Source of the DNA: AG25 sp035517615
Lineage (GTDB): Bacteria; Gemmatimonadota; Gemmatimonadetes; Gemmatimonadales; GWC2-71-9
NCBI GenBank assembly: GCA_035517615.1
Contig: DATIYM010000008.1
Location: 1-64,000 of the forward strand
DNA length: 64,000 bases
Direction: 5' to 3'
Below are positions 14,642-24,180 of the stretch, in pieces; the first letter of the stretch is position 1, and every line of letters starts with the position of its first letter. The position numbers and the translations under genes were made by a program. The notes under the pieces are model-generated. The model saw only the letters and a list, made by a program, of their open reading frames with translations. It was not told where the DNA came from and did not search any database.

Positions 14642-17419
14642 CTGCCGCAATACGTACTCGAGAATTCCGCCGTGCCGGTAGTACTGCAGCTCCTGCGGTG
14701 TGTCGATGCGCACCACCGTTCCAAAGCCGATCTTCCGGCCGTCACTCACGGTCGCGACAACCGTAACCGTCTTGCCGCGCGGAAAGCCTTCCGTCAACAC
14801 GTTCGCCAGATCCAGAATGTCATATGCCTCGGTTCCCCCGAGGCCGATGGAGGCGGCACTTTCCCCCGGCAGGAATTCGAGTGGCAGAATCCCCATTCCC
14901 ACGAGATTGGACCGGTGAATGCGCTCGTAGCTCTCCGCGATCACGACGCGCACGCCGAGCAGCCGGGGCCCCTTCGCGGCCCAATCGCGCGAGGACCCGG
15001 CGCCGTATTCCTTCCCCGCGATGACGAGGAGCGGCGTTCCTTCGGTGTGATACCGCAGGGAGGCATCGTATAGCGACATCAATTCGCCATCGGGGAGATG
15101 CACCGTGAACGGTCCTTCGGTTCCGGGAGCCAGGCGATTCTTGAGTCGCACGTTCGCGAACGTGCCGCGCACCATCACTTCATGATTGCCGCGGCGCGAG
15201 CCGTAGGAATTGAAATCGATCGGCTGTACACCGTGCTCGATCAGATATTGTCCCGCGGGGCTCGTCTTGCGGATCGTCCCGGCCGGCGAAATGTGATCGG
15301 TCGTGATGCTGTCGCCCAGCAGGCACAGCACGCGCGCGTGGTGAATGTCCTTGACCGGTCCGGGCACGCGCGGCATCCCATCGAAATACGGGGCTCGGCG
15401 GATATACGTGGAGCTCGAATCCCAGGCGAACCGCTCGCCGCCTGGGACGGGAAGCGCAGCCCAGCGCGCATCGCCTTTGAACACCTCGCTGTACTCCTGC
15501 CGGAACATGGCGGACTGGATCGACCCACGAACCAGCGCTTCGACCTCGCTGGACGAGGGCCAGATATCGCGGAGAAAGACGGGCTTCCCGCCGGTCCCTT
15601 TTCCGATCGGCTCCCGTTCGAAATCGATGTCGATCCTTCCCGCCAGCGCGTACGCCACGACCAGCGGTGGTGAGGCGAGGTAGTTGGCGCGCACCTCCTG
15701 CTGGATACGCCCCTCGAAATTTCGATTGCCCGACAGCACCGCGCACGTGACGAGGTCACCTTCGGTGATCGCGGCGGACACCGCGTCGGGGAGTGGTCCT
15801 GAGTTGCCGATACACGTGGTGCAGCCGTAGCCTACGAGGTGAAACCGCAGTGCCTCGAGCGCGGGCATGAGACCTGCTTCGCGCAGGTAATCGGTCACCA
15901 CTTTGGATCCCGGAGCAAGGCTCGTCTTGACCCACGGTTTGGTTCCCAATCCCTGCGCGACGGCGCGCTTGGCCACGAGGCCGGCCGCGACCATCACCGA
16001 CGGGTTGGACGTATTGGTGCAGCTCGTGATGGCGGCGATGACCACCGATCCGTGATGCAGCTGGCACGGCTCACCCTCGATGTGCAGATCGACGTAGCGG
16101 ACCTGCTCTGGCTCGGTGGCCACGCTCGCGGGTGCCGGGTTTCCACCCTCGCCTTCCCACCGCCCCACGGGAATCGGCGTCTGGGTGGAGGGCGGCGGAG
16201 TAGCGGGTTTGACGAGCGAAGGGAGCGCGTGTCGAAACGCAGTGCCCACCTGCGACAGCGGCACGCGATCCTGCGGCCGCCGCGGGCCGGCCAAGCTTGG
16301 CTCCACGGTGCCGAGGTCGAGCGATAGCGTGTCGCTGTAGCGCGGCTCGGGGGACGTGCTGCTATGAAACAGGCCCTGATCCTTCATATAGGCCTCGACC
16401 AACGCGATCTGTTCAGGCGGCCTCCCCGTGAACTCGAGGTAGCGCAGCGTTTCCGCGTCGACCGGGAAGAGTCCGACCGTCGCGCCGTATTCCGGCGCCA
16501 TGTTGCCGATTGTGGCGCGATCGGCGATGGGCAGCGTGGCCACGCCCGGGCCATAGAACTCGACGAACTTTCCCACCACGCCGCGTTTGCGCAGCATTTC
16601 CGTGACGGTGAGCACGAGATCGGTCGCCGTCGATCCTTCGGGCAGCCGCCCGGTCAACCGGAAGCCCACGGTTTTCGGTACCAGCATCGACACCGGCTGT
16701 CCCAGCATCGCGGCTTCGGCCTCGATGCCGCCCACGCCCCAACCCAAAACGCCGAGGCCGTTGATCATCGTGGTATGCGAGTCGGTGCCGACCAGCGTGT
16801 CGGGATAGGCGCGAGCGCGTTTGGCGCCGTTGTCCGATACCGTATCGGTGAATACCACGCGGGCCAAATACTCGAGGTTGACCTGATGGACGATCCCGGT
16901 GTCCGGGGGGACCACGCGGAATCCTGTGAACGCCTGCTGGGCCCAGCGGAGCAGGGCATACCGCTCGCGGTTTCGCTGAAACTCGAGATCGGCATTGACC
17001 TGAAACGCCGCGCTCGTGCCGAACTGGTCGACGATGACCGAATGATCGATCACGAGCTCGGCCGGCAGCAAGGGATTCACGCGCTTGGGGTCACCGCCCA
17101 GCTCGCGCATCGCGTCGCGCATGGACGCGAGATCGACGACCGCCGGAACGCCCGTGAAATCCTGCAGCAGCACGCGCGCCGGCATGAACGCAATCTCGCT
17201 GTCGCTGGAAGCGGCAGGGTCCCAGCGCGCGAGGCGCTCGATCTCTTCGGCGCGCACAGTACGGCCGTCTTCGCGCCGCAGCAGATTTTCCAGCAGGATC
17301 TTGAGCGAATACGGCAGGCGATCGATCGCGAGCCCTTGCTGCTCGAGCGCGGCCAATCGAAAGACCTCGTAGCGTGCGCCACCGACGGAAAGCTCGGACC
17401 GCGCACCGAAGCTGTTCAT
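14633..17419 (-). CDS. acnA: Aconitate hydratase A
   Basis: A 928-residue aconitase of the AcnA/IRP1 type that isomerises citrate and isocitrate in the TCA cycle. 4Fe-4S ligands are Cys467 (ITSCTNTSNPS), Cys533 and Cys536 (GCTTCIGNSGPL). Other motifs: GTDSHTTMINGLGVLGWGVG, SYGSRRGNHEVM and GKEYGAGSSRDWAAKGP in the swivel domain. The start is the ATG preceded by GAAGGCGG; 16 upstream codons are not conserved. A proline/threonine-rich insert around residues 400-440 (KPATPPPSTQTPIPVG) lies before the cluster domain and is unusual. The ATG overlaps the stop of the upstream small membrane-protein gene, so the two are cotranscribed. Confidence 0.96.
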   Translation of the reverse strand: MNSFGARSELSVGGARYEVFRLAALEQQGLAIDRLPYSLKILLENLLRREDGRTVRAEEIERLARWDPAASSDSEIAFMPARVLLQDFTGVPAVVDLASMRDAMRELGGDPKRVNPLLPAELVIDHSVIVDQFGTSAAFQVNADLEFQRNRERYALLRWAQQAFTGFRVVPPDTGIVHQVNLEYLARVVFTDTVSDNGAKRARAYPDTLVGTDSHTTMINGLGVLGWGVGGIEAEAAMLGQPVSMLVPKTVGFRLTGRLPEGSTATDLVLTVTEMLRKRGVVGKFVEFYGPGVATLPIADRATIGNMAPEYGATVGLFPVDAETLRYLEFTGRPPEQIALVEAYMKDQGLFHSSTSPEPRYSDTLSLDLGTVEPSLAGPRRPQDRVPLSQVGTAFRHALPSLVKPATPPPSTQTPIPVGRWEGEGGNPAPASVATEPEQVRYVDLHIEGEPCQLHHGSVVIAAITSCTNTSNPSVMVAAGLVAKRAVAQGLGTKPWVKTSLAPGSKVVTDYLREAGLMPALEALRFHLVGYGCTTCIGNSGPLPDAVSAAITEGDLVTCAVLSGNRNFEGRIQQEVRANYLASPPLVVAYALAGRIDIDFEREPIGKGTGGKPVFLRDIWPSSSEVEALVRGSIQSAMFRQEYSEVFKGDARWAALPVPGGERFAWDSSSTYIRRAPYFDGMPRVPGPVKDIHHARVLCLLGDSITTDHISPAGTIRKTSPAGQYLIEHGVQPIDFNSYGSRRGNHEVMVRGTFANVRLKNRLAPGTEGPFTVHLPDGELMSLYDASLRYHTEGTPLLVIAGKEYGAGSSRDWAAKGPRLLGVRVVIAESYERIHRSNLVGMGILPLEFLPGESAASIGLGGTEAYDILDLANVLTEGFPRGKTVTVVATVSDGRKIGFGTVVRIDTPQELQYYRHGGILEYVLRQLQ

Positions 17420-17787
17420 TCGACCGCCTTCACGTCGCTCACGTAGTACTCGGTCTCTCCGAAGCACGTCGTGGGCACGCCCACGTGCTGGTTGTACGTG
17501 AGCGCGACCCGTTTTCCCATGCTGCCGTTGATGCGGGTGGCGATCGAATCATCGCGGACGGTGAAGTAGAACTTTTCCGCCATCGTCCCCGGGATGTTGA
17601 CCATGGCGAGCTCACCTTCCCAGGTCTTGCACAGCCACCCCTTCTTGGAAAATTTCTGCACGTATCCGGCGCGCTCACCGTGCGAATACGTCCACGACAC
17701 CACGAACCAGGTGTACAGAGCGGCGAGCGCGAGCGGGACGAGGATCACGCCGGCGATGATCGATTTGGTCGTACGGGTCAGGGGCAT
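17416..17787 (-). CDS. Small membrane-anchored hypothetical protein
   Basis: A 123-residue protein with one N-terminal membrane helix (IIAGVILVPLALAALYTWFVV) and a small soluble, probably periplasmic domain (GYVQKFSKKGWLCKTWEGEL; KFYFTVRDDS; VALTYNQHVG). The order strand-rich core plus two Cys (CKTWE, TTCFGE) suggests a beta-barrel-like fold. It overlaps the aconitase ATG by four bases and so precedes acnA in one transcript. I cannot name the function; similar short proteins occur as conserved hypotheticals. Confidence 0.75.
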   Translation of the reverse strand: MPLTRTTKSIIAGVILVPLALAALYTWFVVSWTYSHGERAGYVQKFSKKGWLCKTWEGELAMVNIPGTMAEKFYFTVRDDSIATRINGSMGKRVALTYNQHVGVPTTCFGETEYYVSDVKAVE

Positions 17788-17813
17788 AGCTGGAATCTAA
17801 GCGAATGTCGCCG

Positions 17814-18317
17814 TCACTCGACCTCGTATTCTTCGGTGCGGTACGGCACGAATCCTCTCGCCTGGTAATTCGCGAGGGCATGCGGATGGTCGAATGTGCA
17901 GGTGTGAAGCCAGACGCGTGTGGCGCCCAGCGCCCAGGCGTCGCGGACCGCACAGGAGAGAAGCAGCCGGCCCAAGCCCCGACCGATCTTGTTCGGAGCC
18001 AGGCCGAAGTAGGCGATCTCGACCGAGCCATCGTCCACCAGGCGTAACTCGTACCAGCCCGCGAATTGTCCGTTTTCCCTGGCCACGTAGATGCTGATCG
18101 ACGGCTGGCGCAGGTGTGCCTCGATCTGGGCGTCGCTCCAGTCCCAGCGATCGCGCCAATGGTATGCTTCGCCCACGGTGCGATAGCACGAGCGATACAG
18201 CTCGGGGGTGGGACGTTCGATCTGCGTGACCGCGAAGTCCGGGATATGGTCCGCATTCCGGGAGGGCCGCAGCGCCGTCGCCGTGGTCAGCTCGAGATAG
18301 GTCCGGGTTGCCCGCAT
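17814..18317 (-). CDS. GNAT-family N-acetyltransferase
   Basis: A 167-residue acetyltransferase. Motif A with the acetyl-CoA pyrophosphate loop is seen at IGRGLGRLLLSCAV, preceded by the strand VEIAYFGLAP and followed by VWLHTCTFDHPHALANYQARGFVPY, the usual motif B. An N-terminal 35 residues precede the domain. The substrate is unknown. The gene is separate from its neighbours: 26 bases from the small membrane-protein gene downstream and divergent from the membrane protein at 18362. Confidence 0.85.
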   Translation of the reverse strand: MRATRTYLELTTATALRPSRNADHIPDFAVTQIERPTPELYRSCYRTVGEAYHWRDRWDWSDAQIEAHLRQPSISIYVARENGQFAGWYELRLVDDGSVEIAYFGLAPNKIGRGLGRLLLSCAVRDAWALGATRVWLHTCTFDHPHALANYQARGFVPYRTEEYEVE

Positions 18318-18361
18318 GCCTCGCTCGCGGTCGCGCTCAGCGGACCATATCTTTAGCGCCC

Positions 18362-18715
18362 ATGTCCACTCGAATGATGACCGCGCCGCTGCCGCTGAGT
18401 CTGCATCTGGCCGCCTATACCGTGATCGGTCTGTTCTGCGCGTTCGCGGGAGGGCTGAACCTTATCGACCCGTCGAAGATCCCGCACGCCGCGGCGTTTC
18501 TTGGGGTGACCGCCGTCAGCTGGGGATACGTCTTCGGCATCTACATGGGACGCAGGGAAGTGGTCGCGCTCGGATTCCTGTTGAGCCTTGCGTACGTCGG
18601 CGCCGGGGTGTGGCAGTACACGATGCATCCGGCCCTCGGGCTGTTGTTCCTCGCCATCGGGGTCTACGGAGTGTTGGTACTCGCGATCTACCGCCGGCAA
18701 ATCACCGCCGTCTGA
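18362..18715 (+). CDS. Four-helix integral membrane protein
   Basis: A 117-residue protein with four hydrophobic segments (LAAYTVIGLFCAFAGGL; AAAFLGVTAVSWGYVFGIYMG; VVALGFLLSLAYVGAGVWQY; LGLLFLAIGVYGVLVLAIY). I place the start at the ATG 18 codons into the open frame because the upstream residues are not membrane-like and overlap the divergent gene. No Shine-Dalgarno is visible, so a leaderless or short-leader transcript is possible. Converges on the histidine kinase with six bases between stops. Family not recognised. Confidence 0.7.
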   Translation: MSTRMMTAPLPLSLHLAAYTVIGLFCAFAGGLNLIDPSKIPHAAAFLGVTAVSWGYVFGIYMGRREVVALGFLLSLAYVGAGVWQYTMHPALGLLFLAIGVYGVLVLAIYRRQITAV

Positions 18716-18721
18716 GCCCGT

Positions 18722-20665
18722 CTAGCCGCCCGCGGAGCCATCCAGGTTGTCCGGCGCGGCTGGAAGCTCGACCACAAATCGGGCGCCACCGAGCGCCGAA
18801 TCGTCGAGCCACATTTTCCCGCCCACCTCGTTGACCACGCGCTGACAGATCGCGAGCCCGAGCCCCGTTCCTTCATCGGGCCCTTTGGTCGTGAAGAACG
18901 GGTCGAAAATGCGATGCCGGATTTCCCGGGGCACCCCGGCGCCCGAATCCTCGACCATGAGCCGCACCCATCCTTCGCGCGCCTGCGTCGTGAGCTGAAT
19001 GATCGCCGGCTTGCGGCCGCGGACGGCGTGCTCGGCGTTCGTCACGAGATTGATCACGACCTGCTGGAGCTCCTGCCCCAGGCCAAGCACGGCGGGCGCG
19101 CCTCCGTCCATTTGCGTCCGAAATTCCACGTTGTCCGATCGCAGGACGCGTTGCCGGATTTCGGCGACGTCGCGCACCAATTCGTTCAGCTGGATGCGGG
19201 TCGGCGTGGTGTCGGCGCGGCGCGCGAGGCGCAACAGGCTCCGCACGATGCGGGCGGCCCGATCGACCTCCCGCGTCATGGTGGCGGCGGCCGCCACGAC
19301 CTCCGGGTCCTTGTTGGCGCGGGCCAGGAGCTCGGCCTCCATCCGGATCGCGGCGAGCGGATTGTTCACCTCGTGCGCGACGCCGCTCGCGATCTCGCCG
19401 ACCGTGGCGAGTTTTTCGCGGGCGACCAGCTCGCGCTCGGCCCGCAGCTCGTCGGTGCGATCGTACAACGCCACGAGTAGGCTGGACGACTCAGTCACGG
19501 TCAGCGCGGTGACCGTGCAATCACAAATGCGCCGGTCGCCGTCCGCGCGGCTCACCAGCACCCGTCCGTGCCACGGTGCTCCGTCGAGAGCCGCGCCGAG
19601 GACCACGCGGACGGACAATCCGCTGGGCGAGAGGCCGAGACCATCGAGATGCTTCCCGACCGCCTGTTCCTCCGAGCCAATGCCGAACAGATCGCACCCC
19701 GCGCGGTTCAGCTGCTGCACGCGCCCGTAGCGATCGGCGAGGGCCAGGGGAAGGGGACTGCCGTTGACCATGGCGCGCGCCTGGTGCGCAACCGCCTGGG
19801 CGTTCGCGACCGCCTCGGCCAGCTCGAGCCCACCGGCGATATGCGCCGCAACAGCGGTGAAGTACTGGAGATCGAGCAGCGTGAATCCCGGGTGTGGGGT
19901 CTCGTCGCCGAGCGGCGCATACCGGACCACGCCGACCGCGCCGACCACACCGTTGGACGTGCGCAGCGGCGCGATCATCGCCGCCCGCGCCGATTCGCTC
20001 GACGCGGAGCGCCAATCGTCGTTGTGCTCGCCCAGGAGGTCGGCGGTGACCATGGGCTCGCCACTCGTCACTACGCGCCCCGTGATGCTCGCTTCCACGG
20101 GCAGAATGAGGCCCGCCATCTCGCCTGACTTCCCCACCGTCGCCGCAACGCGCAGGGTCTTTCCGTCGGCGTTTTTCAGGGCGACATATGCGCCCTGAGC
20201 CTCGACGAGGCTCATGACGCTCTGCAGCGTGTACCGGAGGAGCAACTCGCGATCGGGTGCCGCGAGCAGCCAGCGCGACAGCTCGACCAGGAACGTGCCG
20301 AGCCGACGTTCGCGCTCGAGTCCCGCGCGCCGTCCCACCATCATGGCGAGATGACTCGCGATCTCGAGGACCTGCTCGAGCTCCCGCGTTGCGGGCGTGG
20401 TCCGCGCTCCCCGAACCTCGATCGTCACGACGCGTCCTTCCGAATCGCGATGGGTCGCGCGCAACGCCCCGGCGTCCGGCTGGTCCGCCCCGCCGCTCGC
20501 GGTTCCCGTTTCCCGCACGCCGCGATAGGTGATCTGCGTGTGCGCGCCCCCGAGCCAGTCACTGACCAGGAGCGCGACCGCGCGCCAGAACGACTTGACG
20601 TCTTTGGCGGAGCTGGCCTCTGAAAGCAGGAGAGAGATGAGATCAGTCACGCGAGCAGGCCGCAA
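18722..20665 (-). CDS. Soluble GAF/PAS sensor histidine kinase
   Basis: A 647-residue cytosolic histidine kinase with no membrane helix. Order: N-terminal helical region, a GAF domain (about 120-300, including QGAYVALKNADGKTLRVAATV and MIAPLRTSNGVVGAVGVV), a PAS domain (about 305-405, PLPLALADRYGRVQQLNRAGCDLFG), then HisKA with phosphoacceptor His431 (GVAHEVNNPLAAI), and HATPase with N box (INLVTNAEHAV), G1 (VEDSGAGVP), F box (DPFFTTK) and G2 (GTGLGLAI). It resembles NtrB-type kinases. No response regulator lies beside it, so its partner is elsewhere. Confidence 0.93.
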   Translation of the reverse strand: MRPARVTDLISLLLSEASSAKDVKSFWRAVALLVSDWLGGAHTQITYRGVRETGTASGGADQPDAGALRATHRDSEGRVVTIEVRGARTTPATRELEQVLEIASHLAMMVGRRAGLERERRLGTFLVELSRWLLAAPDRELLLRYTLQSVMSLVEAQGAYVALKNADGKTLRVAATVGKSGEMAGLILPVEASITGRVVTSGEPMVTADLLGEHNDDWRSASSESARAAMIAPLRTSNGVVGAVGVVRYAPLGDETPHPGFTLLDLQYFTAVAAHIAGGLELAEAVANAQAVAHQARAMVNGSPLPLALADRYGRVQQLNRAGCDLFGIGSEEQAVGKHLDGLGLSPSGLSVRVVLGAALDGAPWHGRVLVSRADGDRRICDCTVTALTVTESSSLLVALYDRTDELRAERELVAREKLATVGEIASGVAHEVNNPLAAIRMEAELLARANKDPEVVAAAATMTREVDRAARIVRSLLRLARRADTTPTRIQLNELVRDVAEIRQRVLRSDNVEFRTQMDGGAPAVLGLGQELQQVVINLVTNAEHAVRGRKPAIIQLTTQAREGWVRLMVEDSGAGVPREIRHRIFDPFFTTKGPDEGTGLGLAICQRVVNEVGGKMWLDDSALGGARFVVELPAAPDNLDGSAGG

Positions 20666-20685
20666 CCGAGAAAAAAGTCACTCTC

Positions 20686-21105
20686 ATGCGAGACTTTGGT
20701 GATGTAGAATCAGTGCGTCCGATGCACTGTTTTCGCATGGCGATCTGCGCGAACCCCGAAACGCTCCGCGTCCACCAGTTAGCATCGGAGCTGGCCAACC
20801 AGGTGATCGCGGAGGTGCGGACATTTCCATACCTCGAGAGGCACGCCATCGGTGACCAGCTCATCAGAGCGGCAGTCGCCATCGCGGCTAACATCGCAGA
20901 GGCGTCGGGTCGGGGCACCGTTCCGGAGTTTCGGCGCTTCCTGTGGTATGCGCGAGGATCCTCACAAGAGCTGCTGACGCTCCTTGGTATCGCCCGCGCT
21001 TCGCAACTCGGGAAGCGCGAAAGCGTCATGACGCTGCGCAGTCGTACCGCATTGGTCTTGAAGATGGTTGCTCGGCTCCATGAGCACCCTCCCCAGACGC
21101 GATGA
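20686..21105 (+). CDS. Four-helix bundle (23S IVS-type) protein
   Basis: A 139-residue protein of the S23/four-helix-bundle family (DUF of 23S rRNA intervening sequences). The signature helices are LRVHQLASELANQVI, FPYLERHAIGDQLIRAAVAIAANIAEASG and FRRFLWYARGSSQELLTLL. These proteins form pentamers and are often encoded inside rRNA intervening sequences, but this copy stands alone in host sequence. Three ATGs are possible (also at 20722 and 20737); the conserved part begins soon after the last, so the true protein may be about 17 residues shorter. Function unknown. Confidence 0.8.
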   Translation: MRDFGDVESVRPMHCFRMAICANPETLRVHQLASELANQVIAEVRTFPYLERHAIGDQLIRAAVAIAANIAEASGRGTVPEFRRFLWYARGSSQELLTLLGIARASQLGKRESVMTLRSRTALVLKMVARLHEHPPQTR

Positions 21106-21138
21106 AGAGCAAGCGATTACGGTCTGGTCTTGGCGCTT

Positions 21139-21852
21139 CTAGGGGTTCGTCGGTCGCAAATCCAGCTCACTGATCATCGCGCGGTCCGGCAGCGTCAGCG
21201 TGCTGAGCACCGTGGACGCCACATCCTCCGGCCGCAGCACCCGGTCGCGGTTCGCGCGGCTGTGCGCGTTCTTGTCCATGAACGGCGTCGCCACGGAGCC
21301 GGGACACACGGCGATCACCCGGATGTCGTGCTTGCGCAGCTCGAGCATCAGGGATTTCGAGAACCCGAGCACCGCGTGCTTCGAGGCACAGTACGCGGTT
21401 CCGCCGTCGATCCCGTTCTTGCCTGCGAGCGAGGCGATGTTGACCACCGCTCCCGAGCGCGCCGCCTTCATCCCCGCAAGAAACGCCCGCGTGACGAGAA
21501 ACAGCGAGCGGACGTTCACGGCCATCGTGGCGTCCCAGTCTTCGAGCGAGAGCTCCTCGATTGGTTTGAAGCGCCCGATTCCCGCATTGTTGACCACGAC
21601 GGCCGGCGTCCCCCGTTCGCCCTGGACGAATTGGGCGAACCGCGCGACGCTCCCCGGATCGGCCACATCGCACCCGATCCCCACGGCGTCGATCCCGGCC
21701 CCCCGCAGTTCGGCCACGGTTTCCCGGACTCGCGGCTCCGTGCGCGCGCAGATCGCTATCCGCATGCCCGCCTTGCCGAGCTCCTGGGCAATGGCGCGAC
21801 CGATCCCTTCTGTCGCGCCAGTGACCACCGCCGCGAGTCCGGCCAGTTGCAT
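21139..21852 (-). CDS. Short-chain dehydrogenase/reductase
   Basis: A 237-residue classical SDR. Cofactor motif TGATEGIGRA at 12-21, NNAG at about 89-92, catalytic Ser in NIASLAG, and the YCASK catalytic Tyr-Lys pair near 153-157, followed by VCPGSVATPF. Arg38-type residues after the second strand (ICARTEPR) favour NADP(H). The substrate cannot be told. A TATATT element lies only seven bases before the ATG on the minus strand (21860-21865), hinting at a very short leader. Convergent with the four-helix bundle gene. Confidence 0.93.
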   Translation of the reverse strand: MQLAGLAAVVTGATEGIGRAIAQELGKAGMRIAICARTEPRVRETVAELRGAGIDAVGIGCDVADPGSVARFAQFVQGERGTPAVVVNNAGIGRFKPIEELSLEDWDATMAVNVRSLFLVTRAFLAGMKAARSGAVVNIASLAGKNGIDGGTAYCASKHAVLGFSKSLMLELRKHDIRVIAVCPGSVATPFMDKNAHSRANRDRVLRPEDVASTVLSTLTLPDRAMISELDLRPTNP

Positions 21853-21962
21853 GCCTCCAAATATAGTGGCCGAGCTCTCGCCTCAGGTGGAACCTGAGAC
21901 GTCATGGGGGCGTTCCGACAGCGGTGGGAGGTATATTTTGCGCCCGGAGGCATTCCTAGTTC

Positions 21963-23852
21963 GTGACCGCACCACACCGCTTCATTCCACACGGGATCAT
22001 GCCGCGCCCGCGCAGCCCGTTTGCCGGCTCGAACGGCAAGACGCCGACCTGGAAAGAGCGACTGCAGGCGCTGCGCTATGTCCCCCCGCTGCTCAGGCTT
22101 GTGTACCAGACCCATCGCGGCTACACGATCGCGATTCTCGCGCTGCGGGCGATTCGCTCGTTCATTCCGCTCGCGGTGCTGTGGGTCGGAAAATTGATCA
22201 TCGACGGAGTGGTGGCGGGCGCGCGAGCCCGTGCGGCGGGATTGGCCATCGACTGGTGGTACCTGGGGAAACTCGTCGCGCTCGAGCTCGGGATCGCGGT
22301 GGTGGGCGAAGCGCTCGCCCGGCTGTCGTCCCTGATCGAGAGTCTGCTCGGCGACCTGTTTTCCAACCGTATCAGCGTACGGTTGATGCAGCACGCCGCG
22401 ACGCTCGACCTGGCCCAGTATGAAGACGCGGAAACCTACGATCATCTCGAGCGCGCCCGGCGTCAGACGGTCGGAAGAATCGGGCTGATCGCGCTGCTGC
22501 TCTCGACGGCGCAGGACCTGGTGACGCTCATTTCCCTCGCCGGGGTCCTGCTCGTGCAGCTGCCGTGGCTGCTCCTGCTGCTGGTCGTCGCCGTCTTGCC
22601 GTCCTTCCTGGGCGAGACGCACTACGCGGCGCTCGGATACTCACTGCTGTTCTCGTGGACGCCGGAACGGCGCATGCTCGACTACCTGCGCTACGCCGGC
22701 GCGTCGGACGAGACCGCGAAGGAAGTGAAACTGTTCAGCCTCTCGGATTTCCTGGTGGGGCGTTACGCCAGGCTGTCGGACGAGTTCTACGAGGCGAACA
22801 AGCGGCTCGCGGTCAAGCGTAACGTGGTCTCGACGCTGTTCGTCACCATCGGCACGCTGGGCTACTACGGCGCCTACGCCGTAACCATCTATCTCACGGT
22901 TTTGGGGCGGTTCACACTCGGCTCGCTCACGTTCCTGGCCGGATCGTTCCGGCAGTCCCGTGACCTGATTCAGCGGATTCTCCTGTCGCTGTCGCAGGTG
23001 TTCGAGCAGAGCCTGTATCTCTCGGATCTCTTCTCATTTTTCGACGTGCAGCCGCGCGTCAAATCGCGGCCGGGCGCGCGGCCGGTGCCCGCCCCGATCC
23101 GGAACGGCTTCGAATTCCAGGACGTCGGGTTCCGCTATCCGGGCTCGGACCGATGGGCCGTGCGTCATCTGACGTTCACGCTCCAGCCGGGCGAGCGGGT
23201 GGCGCTGGTGGGGGAGAATGGGGCGGGCAAGACGACGCTCGTCAAACTGCTCGCCCGGCTGTACGACCCGGATGAGGGCAGCATTCTGCTCGATGGCGTC
23301 GATCTGCGCGACTACGATCTCGAGAGCTTGCGCCAGAACATCGGCGTGATCTTTCAGGACTTCGTGCGCTACGACTTCAATTTCCGCGAGAACATCGGCG
23401 TGAGTCAGGTCGATGCGCTCGAGGACAAGACGCGACTCGAGGAGGCGGCCCGTCGCAGCCTCGCGGATTCGGTCGTCCGGCGCCTCGAAAAGGGATACGA
23501 CCAAATACTGGGCCGCCGGTTCGACGGCGGGGTGGAGCTGTCAGGGGGCGAGTGGCAGAAAGTCGCCCTGGGCCGGGCGTACATGCGCGAGGCACAGGTG
23601 CTCATTCTGGATGAGCCCACGGCAGCGCTCGATGCGCGGGCCGAGTATGAGGTCTTTCTCCGGTTCGCCGAGCTGACGCAGGGCCGGATGGCGGTGCTCA
23701 TTTCTCATCGCTTCTCGACCGTCCGGATGGCGGATCGCATTTTGGTGCTGCAGGGTGGGGAGCTCGTGGACCAGGGGACGCATGAGGAACTGGTAGCGCG
23801 GGGCGGGCTGTATTCGGAGTTATTCAGTCTGCAGGCCGCGGGGTACCGCTGA
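21963..23852 (+). CDS. ABC exporter, fused membrane and ATPase domains
   Basis: A 629-residue half-transporter of the exporter (type IV, MsbA-like) class. The N-terminal 340 residues hold six membrane helices (for example YTIAILALRAIRSFIPLAVLWV and LLLLLVVAVLPSFLG). The ATPase has Walker A GENGAGKTT, Q-loop FQDF, signature LSGGEWQK, Walker B VLILDEPT, D-loop and the switch ISHRF. The signature has SGGE rather than SGGQ. It probably works as a homodimer exporting a lipid or drug. The GTG start is weakly supported; an ATG 13 codons in (22002) is an alternative. Confidence 0.92.
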   Translation: MTAPHRFIPHGIMPRPRSPFAGSNGKTPTWKERLQALRYVPPLLRLVYQTHRGYTIAILALRAIRSFIPLAVLWVGKLIIDGVVAGARARAAGLAIDWWYLGKLVALELGIAVVGEALARLSSLIESLLGDLFSNRISVRLMQHAATLDLAQYEDAETYDHLERARRQTVGRIGLIALLLSTAQDLVTLISLAGVLLVQLPWLLLLLVVAVLPSFLGETHYAALGYSLLFSWTPERRMLDYLRYAGASDETAKEVKLFSLSDFLVGRYARLSDEFYEANKRLAVKRNVVSTLFVTIGTLGYYGAYAVTIYLTVLGRFTLGSLTFLAGSFRQSRDLIQRILLSLSQVFEQSLYLSDLFSFFDVQPRVKSRPGARPVPAPIRNGFEFQDVGFRYPGSDRWAVRHLTFTLQPGERVALVGENGAGKTTLVKLLARLYDPDEGSILLDGVDLRDYDLESLRQNIGVIFQDFVRYDFNFRENIGVSQVDALEDKTRLEEAARRSLADSVVRRLEKGYDQILGRRFDGGVELSGGEWQKVALGRAYMREAQVLILDEPTAALDARAEYEVFLRFAELTQGRMAVLISHRFSTVRMADRILVLQGGELVDQGTHEELVARGGLYSELFSLQAAGYR

Positions 23853-23862
23853 AGTCGCGGGT

Positions 23863-24180
23863 GTGCTCTTCGTCCTGGTCGTGACGACCTGGTCGACATC
23901 ATTCTCCATGCGGTGCGGGTCTATCCGCCGCTCGACCAGCCATCGACGACAAACTGGCTGTGCTCGCAACGAGCTATCGCTGCTCGGTTATATCGGCGTG
24001 GTCCTCGGTCTCGTTGGTCTAGCCGCAACCTGGAACAAGGGACTCGGTCCGCGCTGGTATCCGCTGGCACTCGTTGTGCTCGCAGTTCCCCAGTGCTGGC
24101 TCGGCGGCAAGCTCTACGAGCTTGGAGGAGCACATGGCGAGAAGAAAGAAGACGCGGTGGTCTCAACGGGTCACCCGTGA
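23863..24180 (+). CDS. Possible small membrane protein or gene remnant
   Basis: An open frame of 105 codons. Residues 38-88 look real: two hydrophobic segments, LSLLGYIGVVLGLVGLAATW and WYPLALVVLAVPQCWLGGKLYELG, with a short loop. The first 35 residues (TSFSMRCGSIRRSTSHRRQ) are unlike a normal protein start and no Shine-Dalgarno precedes the GTG. The coding part could be the tail of a decayed membrane protein, or could start at an internal site. It overlaps the DUF3175 start downstream. Confidence 0.35.
   Translation: MLFVLVVTTWSTSFSMRCGSIRRSTSHRRQTGCARNELSLLGYIGVVLGLVGLAATWNKGLGPRWYPLALVVLAVPQCWLGGKLYELGGAHGEKKEDAVVSTGHP

Noticed and set aside
16364..17446. 360-codon plus-strand frame opposite aconitase
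   Set aside because: It mirrors the acnA codons; the composition is His/Arg/Asp-rich as expected from antisense of GC-rich genes, and no start signal exists.
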